Source: Beijerinckiaceae bacterium (lineage in GTDB: Bacteria > Pseudomonadota > Alphaproteobacteria > Rhizobiales > Beijerinckiaceae). Taken from it: DNA of 64,000 nucleotides. Location of the stretch: NCBI GenBank assembly GCA_027533425.1, contig JAPZUD010000004.1, positions 372,001-436,000 on the forward strand, written 5' to 3'. Positions within the stretch are counted from its first letter, which is position 1. Each line of letters opens with the position of its first letter. Under the pieces are notes generated by a model that saw nothing but the letters and a program-made list of their open reading frames with translations, did not search any database and was not told the origin of the DNA. The position numbers and the translations under genes are program-made. Shown one piece after another: positions 43,819-52,643 of the stretch.

Positions 43819-44745
43819 ATGCAACTCTACCTGCCGATCGCCGAATTGCCGCTCAATCTCTTCCTGCTTCTGGGCATGGGAGGAGCGATCGGGTTCATTT
43901 CGGGTCTGTTTGGTGTCGGCGGCGGTTTTCTTCTCACCCCCCTGCTGATCTTTGTCGGCGTTCCCGCGCCGGTTGCCGTGGCCACCAGCGCCGCCCATAT
44001 CGCCGCTTCCTCGGTCACCGGTGCGCTGACCTACTGGCGCCGGAATGCGCTTGATCTGAAGCTCGGTACGGTGCTGACGATCGGTGGCCTGCTCGGCACC
44101 CTCGCGGGCGTATTCTTCTTCAATCAGATGCGGCGGCTCGGCCATCTCGATCTGGTGATCACCCTTGCCTATGTCACGCTGTTGATGTCAGTCGGCTGCC
44201 TGATGTTTGTCGAGAGCATCGGCGCCATGCTCCGGCAGAAAGCCGGCAAGGCAGCACCCATCCGCAAGGCGGGTGATCATGTCTGGTACGAGAAGCTGCC
44301 GCTGACCATGCGCTTCCCCAGATCGAAGATGTCGACGAGTGTGATCCCGTTGGCCGGTCTTGGCTTGGTGATCGGCTTCATCGGGACTGTTCTGGGGATT
44401 GGTGGCGGGTTTCTTGTCGTCCCGGCTCTGATCTATTTTTTCCGCGTGCCGACCTCCATCGTTGTCGGCACCAGCCTGTTCCAGATTCTCGTCACGATGA
44501 TCGTGGCCACATTCCTCCACGCCATTTTTTCGCAGGCGGTCGATGTGCTTCTCGCGCTGACGCTGGTCGTCGGCGGGGTGATCGGGGCCCAGTTCGGCAC
44601 GCGGACCGGGCAGGCCCTCAAGGGTGAACAGTTCCGCCTGCTCCTCGCCATGCTCATCCTCATCGTCGGAATCCGCTTCGCACTCGATCTCGTCGCTGCA
44701 CCGGCCGACCGCTTCTCGATCAACGCGACGGAACTCGAGCGATGA
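43819..44745 (+). CDS. TauE/SafE family sulfite/organosulfur exporter-like permease
   Basis: The 308-residue membrane protein has the two-half TauE/SafE layout, each half with a Gly-rich motif: GGAIGFISGLFGVGGGFLLTPLLIF near the N-terminus and GFIGTVLGIGGGFLVVPALIYF after a central cytoplasmic loop. About eight or nine helices are present. Family members export sulfite, sulfoacetate or sulfolactate, or act as unknown anion permeases. The ATG at 43819 fits the hydrophobic start; the open frame upstream is non-coding. The stop overlaps the TIGR02186 start by 4 nt, a pairing that recurs in Hyphomicrobiales. Confidence 0.9.
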   Translation: MQLYLPIAELPLNLFLLLGMGGAIGFISGLFGVGGGFLLTPLLIFVGVPAPVAVATSAAHIAASSVTGALTYWRRNALDLKLGTVLTIGGLLGTLAGVFFFNQMRRLGHLDLVITLAYVTLLMSVGCLMFVESIGAMLRQKAGKAAPIRKAGDHVWYEKLPLTMRFPRSKMSTSVIPLAGLGLVIGFIGTVLGIGGGFLVVPALIYFFRVPTSIVVGTSLFQILVTMIVATFLHAIFSQAVDVLLALTLVVGGVIGAQFGTRTGQALKGEQFRLLLAMLILIVGIRFALDLVAAPADRFSINATELER

Positions 44746-45503
44746 GTCGCTGGCTGGCCTCCGCGCTGCTCGCGCTTTCCCTTGCCGGTCAGGCCCGGGG
44801 CGAGGAACTGGTCCTTGCCCTATCGACCCGCGAGGTCGCCATCACCTCCACCTATACCGGTGCGGAAGTGACGGTTTTTGGCCATATCGAACGCGATGCC
44901 CGGACAATTGCCCGCACGGGCGACTATGACATTGTGGCGCAGGTACAGGGCCCGACCGGCGAGGTGGTACTGCATCGCAAGGGGCGTTTCGGCTTCATCT
45001 GGCTGACCGAAAGCCGTCGGCGCTACAGCAAGGTGCCGCTGTATTTCTCCATTCTCAGCGCCAAGCCTCTGGCCTCGATCATCGATGAGGATAGCCGCCA
45101 GAGACTTAAACTCGGGCTGGAGCATTTCCTGCCGGCACCGACGCCGGAGCTTGAGGAACGCGATGAATTCGGGTTTCGCAATGCCCTGTTGCGCCTGCGC
45201 CGCGAGGAAGGCGCGCTGACCGAGAACGAAAGGGGCGTGACGATGATCCGCCCCAACCTCTTCACCGCACGCATTGTGTTGCCGGCCAAGGCACCGACCG
45301 GGCTCTATCTCGTGAACATCTCAATTCTCTCCGAGGGCGTACCGCTGCGGACGGCACAGGCCGGGTTCGTGGTGCGCAAGGTCGGCTTCGACGCTTTCGT
45401 CGCGAACGCGGCCCGGAACGAGGCCGTCACCTACGGCCTCTTCACCGTTCTGATGGCTGTCCTGCTCGGCTGGATGGCGAATGTCGTGTTCCGCAAGGAC
45501 TAG
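44742..45503 (+). CDS. TIGR02186 family exported protein with C-terminal anchor
   Basis: The 253-residue protein has a signal peptide (ALLALSLAGQARG/EELV) and a beta-rich periplasmic region starting ELVLALSTREVAITSTYTGAEVTVFGHIE. A C-terminal membrane helix follows (GLFTVLMAVLLGWMANVVF). It matches the TIGR02186 family, which is found next to TauE-type permeases. Its role is unknown; it may be a periplasmic partner of the permease. Translational coupling by the ATGA overlap supports joint function. The next gene converges 74 nt away, and only a weak GGTTC/GAACC hairpin lies between them. Confidence 0.85.
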   Translation: MSRWLASALLALSLAGQARGEELVLALSTREVAITSTYTGAEVTVFGHIERDARTIARTGDYDIVAQVQGPTGEVVLHRKGRFGFIWLTESRRRYSKVPLYFSILSAKPLASIIDEDSRQRLKLGLEHFLPAPTPELEERDEFGFRNALLRLRREEGALTENERGVTMIRPNLFTARIVLPAKAPTGLYLVNISILSEGVPLRTAQAGFVVRKVGFDAFVANAARNEAVTYGLFTVLMAVLLGWMANVVFRKD

Positions 45504-45577
45504 AACGCAGGTTCGTGAACCGGAGTGATCTTGATCATCCCGGGGAGGACAGGCCATCAGGCGCGTCGGCACTCTCG

Positions 45578-47005
45578 TCAGGCCGGCTTCCGGCTTGCCG
45601 GGGTCAGGGCGTCGAACGCCTCGAACCGGGTGGAACGGCAATAGGTGTGGATTCCGGAGACAACCTGATGTCCCTCAGGGAAGAGACTCGACATCCGTTC
45701 CTGCCGAAAGCCATCCCTGTCCAGCTGGACAATCCGCATGAAATGGACACCGCGCCCGTATCCTCCGAGGCAATCCTGCACCGGGCGGATCAGGTCGTCG
45801 CCCTGTCGGAGCACCGGCCCCGCACTTCGCGCGAAACGGGCATCGATCATCAGCGGGTTCTGCCCATGCGGAAAGAAGGGGCCAAGCGGTGAATCCGCGT
45901 GATAGGCGCATAGGCAATCCCAGCTGGACCCGCCGCGGCTCTCATTGCCGAGCAGCCAGAACTTTCCGCCATGGGAAAACAGCGTGGCATCCTGCAGGGG
46001 AACATCGAGCAGGGGCGCGCATTCCTCCCAGCGATCGGGAAAAGCCGCAGCACGGTAGAGCGGGAGATGTCCTTCGGCCGCATTCTCGGGGATCATGTAG
46101 ATCTGCCCGTCATGCCGGAACAGGAACGGATAGGACAGGTGCCCCTTCCGGGTCAGGACAGGGCGCAGCGGGCCGAGCGGCCGGGCCTCGCCATCGAGTT
46201 CGGTCACCGCGAGAAATCCCGTCATGGTGCTGAACGGGAAAACTTCGACAAACAGGAAAGCCCGCCCGTTCTCCTCCCAGAGAATCGGGTCTGCCAGATA
46301 GCTGGACCCGTCATCGGCAATCCACGCGCAGCCGTCGGATGTGCTGGGGAGGCTGGTATCCTCATGCTTCCGGCGGCGGACACCGACATGCCAGTGGTCA
46401 GGGCGGAAATGTCGCCGTGCCGCTAGCCCCAGAGCCTTGGCCACGAAGTGACGACCCGCCACGCGGGCCGGCGATTGCGGGCGATGGACCTCGGCAACCG
46501 GGATCTCGACGGGCGCATGGCCGCTGACGGCCTTGTGGATCAGCCATCCCAGGCGCTGGATGTAGGAAGTCAGCGTGAAAGCGACGCTGAATGGCCGCTC
46601 CGTGGCCGGCAAACCTGTCCAGCGGAGGCCGTTCGGATCGCGGACGATCAGACGTGGCGTCAGCCCTTGTGCGAGGCGCAACGGGAGCAGCGCGAGCGCT
46701 TCGTTTTCGATCGTCACCTGGAATCCGTCACCCGATGTGGGCGTCGGGGACAGCGCGATCCGCACACGACCGGAAACGTCGTCCGGGGGGGGCGCGCCCT
46801 GGCAGGACGGGGAGAGCCACGCGCCGGATTCCACGCCGTAGAGGTGCGGCTCAAGCCGAAGGAGCCAGTCCGGTCTTGGCTGCGGTGCCGCTGCCGCCAC
46901 AACGATTTCCGTCGCGACGTCATGCCCGAGTTCGTTCAAGTGTGAAACGAGACTGTCCAGCCACGCGCCGGAATCGGAAAGTTTGATGCCGAGAAGTAGG
47001 TTCAC
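45578..47005 (-). CDS. GINT1-like (glucosamine inositolphosphorylceramide transferase N-terminal-type) protein
   Basis: The product of about 475 residues has a formyltransferase-like N-terminal part (NLLLGIKLSDSGAWLDSLVSHLNELGHDV). The C-terminal 250 residues form a five-bladed-propeller-like domain with repeated blades such as YLADPILWEENGRAFLFVEVFP, LSYPFLFRHDGQIYMIPEN and DATLFSHGGKFWLLGNES. This matches the bacterial relatives of the N-terminal domain of plant GINT1, often encoded in glycan clusters. The activity is unproven. The GTG at 47005 follows a G-rich stretch; a TTG at 47020 is the alternative. It is divergent from a glycosyltransferase gene with 100 nt between them. Confidence 0.78.
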   Translation of the reverse strand: MNLLLGIKLSDSGAWLDSLVSHLNELGHDVATEIVVAAAAPQPRPDWLLRLEPHLYGVESGAWLSPSCQGAPPPDDVSGRVRIALSPTPTSGDGFQVTIENEALALLPLRLAQGLTPRLIVRDPNGLRWTGLPATERPFSVAFTLTSYIQRLGWLIHKAVSGHAPVEIPVAEVHRPQSPARVAGRHFVAKALGLAARRHFRPDHWHVGVRRRKHEDTSLPSTSDGCAWIADDGSSYLADPILWEENGRAFLFVEVFPFSTMTGFLAVTELDGEARPLGPLRPVLTRKGHLSYPFLFRHDGQIYMIPENAAEGHLPLYRAAAFPDRWEECAPLLDVPLQDATLFSHGGKFWLLGNESRGGSSWDCLCAYHADSPLGPFFPHGQNPLMIDARFARSAGPVLRQGDDLIRPVQDCLGGYGRGVHFMRIVQLDRDGFRQERMSSLFPEGHQVVSGIHTYCRSTRFEAFDALTPASRKPA

Positions 47006-47105
47006 ACCCGAACCCCGCAAGGGAATTTTATGAAAATTGTGCGATCAGGCAGGCAGGCGCCGGTATGACGGACCGTGCGTCGGGATTCCGTTCGGGGCCT
47101 GTTTA

Positions 47106-48191
47106 ATGCCATCCCGTAAATTTCTCTTTTACATGCCGGCCCTGCTGGGAGGTGGCGCGGAGCGCGTCTTCGCATTGCTGGCTTCCGAGACTCGCCGCCG
47201 GGGCCACGACGTGATCTTCGCCGTTGACTACGAAGCGACCGAGAATCTCGATTATCTCGACCCCGGAATCCGCAAGGTCACGCTTCCGTCAGGGCACTTG
47301 CGTTCCGTCATGGGGCTTGCCGCGCTGTTGCGCAGGGAAAGCCCGGATGTCTCCTTCTCCGGACTTGGCGTTGCCAATCTCAAGCACATGCTGGCGGCGC
47401 TCATGACGGCCCGGCATCGCCGGGCCGTCATTTCCTTCCATGGTTTCTTCGAATCCGAGAACCGCCTGCTTTCGCGGCTTGGCAATCACGGCGCGCCGCT
47501 CTTCACGCGCCTCTGCGGCCGCGCCATCGCCGTCTCCGACGGGCTGAGGGATGAGCTTGTCCGGCGCTACCATGCCTCGCCCTCGCGCACCGTCCGCATC
47601 TATAACCCTGTCTATTCACCGGTTGGCTGGCCCGCAGTCGAGGCTGCCGATCTGGCGTCACGCCCGCCGCGCATCCTCTTTGTTGGCCGCATGCATCCGG
47701 ACAAGGATCTCCCGACCCTGCTCCGCGCCTTCGCGAAGGTCAGCACCCCCGGGGCCATGCTGGAGCTGGTCGGTGACGGCCCGGTGCGGCCGGAACTGGA
47801 GCGCCTTTCCGCCGCGCTTGGCATTGCGGATCGCCTGTCCTTCGCTGGCTATCTGAAGGATCCGGCGGATGCCTATCGCCGTTCGCGGGTGCTCGCACTG
47901 ACGTCGCGGCTCGAAAGTTTCGGCAATGTTGTCGCCGAGGCGCTTGCCCATGGATTGCCGGTGGTCAGCACTGCGGCAGCGGGGCCGGCGGAAATTCTCG
48001 GCCATGGCGAATTCGGGGCGCTGGTGCCGATCGGGGATCATGAAGCGATGGCACGCGCGCTTGACGCTGCTTTGAGCGGGTCGGGAGAACCCGCTGCAAG
48101 GCAGGCCCGCGCCTCTCTCTTCTCGATCGAAGCGGCGACCGATGCCTACCTGGCAACGGCAGAGGACATCCTGCGGGACGTGTCAGCCTGA
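47106..48191 (+). CDS. Glycosyltransferase family 4-type protein
   Basis: The 361-residue GT-B enzyme has the N-terminal LLGGGAERVFALLASETRRRGHDV nucleotide-fold start. VGRMHPDKDLPTLLRAFA lies at the domain junction, followed by VGDGP, and the C-terminal donor-binding ESFGNVVAEALAHGLPVVST has the EX7E-like motif. It transfers a sugar from an NDP or UDP donor to a lipid-linked or oligosaccharide acceptor on the cytoplasmic side; the sugar is unknown. The ATG at 47106 is chosen because the conserved fold starts just after it. Its 3' end overlaps the convergent wecB-type gene by 9 nt. Confidence 0.92.
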   Translation: MPSRKFLFYMPALLGGGAERVFALLASETRRRGHDVIFAVDYEATENLDYLDPGIRKVTLPSGHLRSVMGLAALLRRESPDVSFSGLGVANLKHMLAALMTARHRRAVISFHGFFESENRLLSRLGNHGAPLFTRLCGRAIAVSDGLRDELVRRYHASPSRTVRIYNPVYSPVGWPAVEAADLASRPPRILFVGRMHPDKDLPTLLRAFAKVSTPGAMLELVGDGPVRPELERLSAALGIADRLSFAGYLKDPADAYRRSRVLALTSRLESFGNVVAEALAHGLPVVSTAAAGPAEILGHGEFGALVPIGDHEAMARALDAALSGSGEPAARQARASLFSIEAATDAYLATAEDILRDVSA

Positions 48192-48971
48192 TTTGCCCGA
48201 TCGTCCCCGCATGGATTGGGTGATCATCCGCCAGAGGAAGACCGGATTACCAAGGATGTAGCGACGCCAGAGCCGACCTGGCTCCTGCAGCAGGCGGAAG
48301 GCCCATTCCAGCCGCAACGTTCGGACCAGCGGCGGGGCCCGGACAACTTCGCCGGCAAGGAAATCGAACAGCGCGCCGACGCCGAAAGCCAGCCCGCAAT
48401 GGCGGGAGCCCAGATTCTGGTGGATCCACAATTCCTGCAGCGGATTGCCAAGCGCGACCAGCACGATGTCGGCCCGGTTCGCCTCCAGCTTCCCCCGGAC
48501 TTCCGCCGTTCGACGATCGCCGCCATAGCCATCCGAAAGCACCACGTATCGATGCTGCGGTGCGAGCCCGGAGAGGCTGGCCGCTGCGCGTTCGGCGATC
48601 CCGGGCTTGCCGCCAAACAGGGCCACCGAAAGCGGTGCCGGGGCAGCCTTCAGCAGAAGGGGCAGCAGGTCGGTCCCGTTCAGATTGGCCGGAAAGGAGC
48701 GCCCGCCCACCAGCCGTGCGCCAATATCGACACCAATTCCATCCGGCAGGACCACAAATTCGCCAAGCGCATTGGCGAAGGCGGGATTGTCATAGGCCAC
48801 GTTGACCATATGCGCATTCGCAAAGGCGATCTTGGCATGGTTGCCGCGGGTGATGATCCGGTGCAGGCCGGTGATCGCTTCGTCGCGGGTCAGGGCGGCG
48901 ACGGAGACCGGGCCGATCCGGATGGTCTTCTGGACAAGCGGTTCGATCGACGCGTTGACGCGCGCTGTCAT
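48183..48971 (-). CDS. WecB/TagA/CpsF family glycosyltransferase (GT26)
   Basis: The 262-residue enzyme has the family blocks IAFANAHMVNVAYDNPAFANAL, VLPDGIGVDIGARLVGG, NGTDLLPLLL, ALFGGKPGIAERAAASL and ALGNPLQELWIHQN with GVGALFDFLAGEV. Members transfer N-acetylmannosaminuronate, N-acetylmannosamine or similar sugars to undecaprenyl-linked acceptors. They are monotopic and work at the inner membrane. The ATG overlaps the epimerase stop (ATGA), so both are translated from one leftward mRNA. It supports a polyprenol-linked glycan made by this region. Confidence 0.93.
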   Translation of the reverse strand: MTARVNASIEPLVQKTIRIGPVSVAALTRDEAITGLHRIITRGNHAKIAFANAHMVNVAYDNPAFANALGEFVVLPDGIGVDIGARLVGGRSFPANLNGTDLLPLLLKAAPAPLSVALFGGKPGIAERAAASLSGLAPQHRYVVLSDGYGGDRRTAEVRGKLEANRADIVLVALGNPLQELWIHQNLGSRHCGLAFGVGALFDFLAGEVVRAPPLVRTLRLEWAFRLLQEPGRLWRRYILGNPVFLWRMITQSMRGRSGKSG

Positions 48972-49915
48972 CGCACGTTCCTCAGCCAGTCGATGGATTG
49001 CGCCATGATGGCCTCATAGCCGGTCCGCTCGAAGCCGAGATCGGCATCCGTCGCGACGGAGGAAAACCGGACATCCGAGCTGAACAATCGGGCGAGACTG
49101 GGCGTGATCGCTTCGGGCAGCCAGGGTTTGGGGCCGAACAGCTTTTCCATGAGCTTCAGCGGCAGCACGGCAAACCGGCTTTCAAGCCTGAGCTGATAGC
49201 CCGGCACGCGATGGACCGGCGTCGCGCCGAGGCCTTTCGCGAGATCCAGAAGATAGCGGTTCCAGCGCGGCGGATCGGGCATGGCGAGATTGTAGCTGAG
49301 GCCACTCTGCTCACAGAAAAGCGCGCGGGCAATCGCCGCCGCTACGTCCTCGACCGCGATCAGATTGGCAAAACCGTCGCCCTGTGCGCCGAGATCGCCC
49401 AGGCGATGCTGACGGAGCAAGCGGCCGATGCGCAAGGTCCATGGGTGGGATTCTGGCCCGCAGACGAGGCCCGGCCGGAGAATGATGGTCTCAAGGCCAC
49501 GGGCCTGGGCGGCGCGCAAAAGCGCCTCGCACTGGATCTTGGCCGCGCCATAGGCATTCACCCCTTCGCCCTGCGGGCTGTCCTCGTCGATCATCCCTTC
49601 GCGCGAGCCATAGACGGCGATGCTGGAGAGATGGACAAAGCGGCGGACGCGATGATGGAATGCGGCGTTGATCAGCGCCTCGGTGCTGCGGATCATCGTG
49701 TCGGGGGAGCCCAGCACGCAATTGACCACCGCCTGCATACCCTCGGCGGCGGCCTGCGCCGATGCGGAATCTGTTGCATCGACCAGCCGCATCGCAGCCG
49801 CTCCCGGGCGCGCCTTCCTGATACCCCGGAACGGTTCCGCGAGGCCGGAAGCCTTGAGGGTCTCAACGACGTGACGGCCGACAAAGCCGTTTGCGCCAAC
49901 CACCAGGACCTTCAT
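48968..49915 (-). CDS. NAD-dependent epimerase/dehydratase (SDR, sugar-nucleotide or lipid-linked)
   Basis: The 315-residue extended SDR protein has the Rossmann start MKVLVVGANGFVGRHVVETL, the strand VVNCVLG, the catalytic-region Ser in HLSSIAVYGS and the YGAAK tetrad (Tyr and Lys at about residue 140). LRPGLVCGPESHPW is also present. It probably modifies a sugar nucleotide or a sugar on a polyprenyl carrier. The start is the ATG at 49915, with AAGGGAC upstream; the extension to 50008 has no fold signal. It is followed by the wecB-type gene with a 4-nt overlap. Confidence 0.9.
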   Translation of the reverse strand: MKVLVVGANGFVGRHVVETLKASGLAEPFRGIRKARPGAAAMRLVDATDSASAQAAAEGMQAVVNCVLGSPDTMIRSTEALINAAFHHRVRRFVHLSSIAVYGSREGMIDEDSPQGEGVNAYGAAKIQCEALLRAAQARGLETIILRPGLVCGPESHPWTLRIGRLLRQHRLGDLGAQGDGFANLIAVEDVAAAIARALFCEQSGLSYNLAMPDPPRWNRYLLDLAKGLGATPVHRVPGYQLRLESRFAVLPLKLMEKLFGPKPWLPEAITPSLARLFSSDVRFSSVATDADLGFERTGYEAIMAQSIDWLRNVR

Positions 49916-50254
49916 GCCGGTGTCCCTTTCCGGCTTATCCTGCGGGCGGCTCCGGGCAGCACCAGCCTCCTGACGGAGCATGGCGCGCCGGGCGATGCGA
50001 TCGGGCATCGGGGTCGAACAAAGGCGAAGGAAACCTTCGGGAAAGGCAGTCGGAAGCAGGGTTTGAACATGGCTGCTGATTACCGGCTATCTCCTAAAAT
50101 TTTCATGATTCGATACCGGAATCCTTCAGGCATGGCAGGAAATCTTCGCCGCTCCCGGCTGAATTTCAGGGCGGAAAGCAAAGCCGGACCAATCCGGTAG
50201 GGAATTTCGGCTAGGCTGGGTTCTCTCGTTCGGAACCATCTCGGAGCCATTCAC
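49916..50254. other. 339-nt intergenic region; weak promoter-like pair for the GH10 gene
   Basis: No convincing gene is seen. On the rightward strand TTGAAC (50063-50068) and CTATCT (50087-50092) are 18 nt apart, a weak sigma-70-like pair about 165 nt upstream of the GH10 gene. A small hairpin CCGGA-CCAA-TCCGG lies at 50184-50197. The leftward epimerase gene must also have its promoter here. Confidence 0.35.
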
Positions 50255-51358
50255 GTGGATTTCAGCCGGTCGATCAATCGTCGCCAGATAATGCAGCTCG
50301 GAGCCGCAGCTGCGGTGGCAGCCCCCATCGCACCAGCCCTGGGCCAGCGCCTGCCGCTTTGGGCCGAGGCCCGGCGGGCAGGTATTCTTTTCGGCTCGGC
50401 GGCCGCCTGGGAGGTCATCAAGGATCCCGAATATGGCGCGCTGCAGGCGCAGCATTCGCGCCTTCTGGCAACGGAACTTGCGCTGAAATTCGACTATCTG
50501 CGTCCGCGCGAGGAGACGTTCGACTTCGGGCAACCCGACGCGCTCCTCGAATTCGCACGTGCCCATGGCATGTATTTCCGGGGTGCGGCCATGTTCTGGA
50601 ATGATTGGCCCGCCCCTTGGCTCAAGGGCAAGTCAGCACGGGAGATCGAACGGATCTTCGACGAGCATATTGATGTTGTCGGCGGTCGCTACGCGGGCGC
50701 CATGCAATCGTGGGATGCGGTCAACGAACCCTTCTGGCCCGATGCCGGCCGACCGGGCGGGTTCCGGCCTGGGCCCTGGTATGATGCGATGGGCGAAGCG
50801 TATATCGAGCGGGCCTTCCGGCGCCTCGCGCGTGTCGATCCGTTGGCGAAGCTTGTACTCAACGAGGCCTTCACCGAACAGGATGACCGGCTGGGCCGTC
50901 AGGTCCGTGCGGCCATGCTGCCCCTGATCGATCGGCTGCTCGACAAGGGCGTCAAGCTGGATGCCATTGGCCTGCAGGCGCATATCCGCCCGGGCCTCGC
51001 CTTCGACATGGAGCCCTTCCTCCGGTTCCTCGAGGAAATTGCCCGGCGGAAGCTCGATATCTATCTCACCGAATTCGATATCGAGGATCTGACCTTCCCG
51101 AAAGAGATCACGAAGCGCGACGAGCAGGTAGCAGAATGGACGATGCGCTTTCTCGAACCCGTCCTGAAAAACCGGGCCGTGAAGGTGCTCATTCCCTGGC
51201 ACCTCTCCGACCGCTACACATGGTATCGCGAGCCGGCTGTGGCGAGGGAACGGGGTTTCCGCTTCCCGGCGCGGGCACTGCCTTTCGATGATCGGCTCAA
51301 CGAGAAGCCGATGGCCATGGCCATCCGGCGGGCCTTGCAGGCAGCCCCGGCCCGCTGA
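50255..51358 (+). CDS. Tat-exported GH10 endo-1,4-beta-xylanase-like glycoside hydrolase
   Basis: The 367-residue protein has a twin-arginine signal (NRRQIMQLGAAAAVAAPIAPA, residues 8-29) and a GH10 barrel. The acid/base Glu158 lies in WDAVNEPF and the nucleophile Glu273 in IYLTEFDIED. LRPREETFDF, GAAMFWNDWPAPWL and GLQAHI are also typical, and IPWHLSDRYTWY closes the active site. GH10 enzymes cleave beta-1,4-xylan or related beta-glycans. The GTG start has GGAG 9 nt upstream. No xylan uptake or xylose genes surround it; the neighbours are glycosyltransferases, so processing of a self-made glycan is more likely than plant xylan digestion (inference). Confidence 0.9.
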   Translation: MDFSRSINRRQIMQLGAAAAVAAPIAPALGQRLPLWAEARRAGILFGSAAAWEVIKDPEYGALQAQHSRLLATELALKFDYLRPREETFDFGQPDALLEFARAHGMYFRGAAMFWNDWPAPWLKGKSAREIERIFDEHIDVVGGRYAGAMQSWDAVNEPFWPDAGRPGGFRPGPWYDAMGEAYIERAFRRLARVDPLAKLVLNEAFTEQDDRLGRQVRAAMLPLIDRLLDKGVKLDAIGLQAHIRPGLAFDMEPFLRFLEEIARRKLDIYLTEFDIEDLTFPKEITKRDEQVAEWTMRFLEPVLKNRAVKVLIPWHLSDRYTWYREPAVARERGFRFPARALPFDDRLNEKPMAMAIRRALQAAPAR

Positions 51359-51521
51359 TGCGCCTGGCGCTTGCCTTTCGGGAAAGCCGGCAAGTATTCC
51401 GCAACGATAATGCGGACAATTGCACCGGTTTCGCCCCGGATTGCACGAAAGATTTTACTTTCGGCCGCATGGCTGGGGCGAAGGCTGCGCATAAGGCGGC
51501 ATCAACCAGGACCGGAAAACC

Positions 51522-52643
51522 GTGAAGACCATTTACATCGTTGCACCCGGAGGCGGCGTCGGCGGCGGCATGGGCCGCGTCAAGGATTACATCCTTGAAT
51601 CGGACGCAGCCCGGAATGGGCCTGTCCGGTTCGAGGCTTTGGTCACCCGCGACGAGCGGGGTGTCGGCTTCTCGCTCCTGCTTCTCCTGCGCGCCATCCT
51701 GAAGATCTGGTGGGCCCGGCTGAGCGGCAGTCTGGCCTTTGTCCATGTCAATTTCGGCGATAAGGGCAGCGCCTTCCGGAAGGGCGTGATCATCCTCGCT
51801 TCCGCCTTGGTCGGCGCCCCGACTCTCCTTCATCTCCATGCGGCGGAACTGATGGAGTTCCACGCAGAAGGTTCGGCGATCCGCCGCTGGTTGCTGCGGC
51901 TCCCTTTCCGGCAGGCCAGCGCGATCATCGTGCTCGGCCGGCTCTGGAAGGAATGGCTCGTTCGGGATCTCGGAATCGATGCGGGAAAGATCGATATCCT
52001 TTGCAACGGGGTTCCGGTCGTGCCGATGCCCCGGACCTTCACGGCAGACCCCGGCCGGACCCGCACGATCCTCTTTCTGGGCCTCCTGACCGAGCGGAAG
52101 GGCATTTCCGATTTTCTCGCCGCGCTGGCTCGCCTTCCCGGTGAGGCCCCGCCCTGGCGCGCGATCATCGCCGGCCATGGTGACGTGGCCCGCTACTCGG
52201 CGCTGGCAGAGGAACTTGGCCTTGCAGGCCGGGCAGAATTCACCGGCTGGGTCGGGCAGGCGGATGTGCGCCGTTTGCTGTGCAGCGTCGACATGATGGT
52301 CCTGCCTTCCTATCACGAGGGGCTTCCCCTGGTGATTCTCGAAGCGTTGGGCTGCGGCGCGCCGGTCATCACGACGCCGGTCGGGGCGATCCCGGAGTTT
52401 CTGGAGCAGGGAAGGGAAGTCCTGCTTGTGCCGCCCGGCGACCGGCAGGCGCTGGCTGATCGGATGCTCGACGTAATGATGGATCCGGTGCTGCAGCAAT
52501 CGCTGTCCGACAAGGGCCTGGAACGGTTTCGCGCCCGGTTCACGCTGGAGGCTTTCCTGGCTGATATGCTGTCAATCTACGCGCGCCGGTTCGGTGTCCG
52601 GGCGGATCCGTCGGGCGAGATCGCTGCGGAGCGTGCGCGATGA
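51522..52643 (+). CDS. Glycosyltransferase family 4 protein
   Basis: The 373-residue GT-B enzyme starts IYIVAPGGGVGGGMGRVKDYIL. It has HLHAAELMEF in the acceptor domain, ILFLGLLTERKGISDFLAAL at the interdomain junction and PSYHEGLPLVILEALGCGAPVITTPVGAIPEFL, the GT4 donor-site EX7E motif. It uses an NDP-sugar on the cytoplasmic face. The start is a GTG at 51522 with GGAAAACC just before it. The stop overlaps the GMC oxidoreductase start (ATGA), an unusual partnership that suggests the oxidase acts on the same glycan or its precursor. Confidence 0.92.
   Translation: MKTIYIVAPGGGVGGGMGRVKDYILESDAARNGPVRFEALVTRDERGVGFSLLLLLRAILKIWWARLSGSLAFVHVNFGDKGSAFRKGVIILASALVGAPTLLHLHAAELMEFHAEGSAIRRWLLRLPFRQASAIIVLGRLWKEWLVRDLGIDAGKIDILCNGVPVVPMPRTFTADPGRTRTILFLGLLTERKGISDFLAALARLPGEAPPWRAIIAGHGDVARYSALAEELGLAGRAEFTGWVGQADVRRLLCSVDMMVLPSYHEGLPLVILEALGCGAPVITTPVGAIPEFLEQGREVLLVPPGDRQALADRMLDVMMDPVLQQSLSDKGLERFRARFTLEAFLADMLSIYARRFGVRADPSGEIAAERAR

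Noticed and set aside
41736-43820. A 694-codon leftward open frame
   Set aside because: It is antisense to the PodJ-like gene, which has a recognisable N-terminus, membrane helix and Sel1 repeats.
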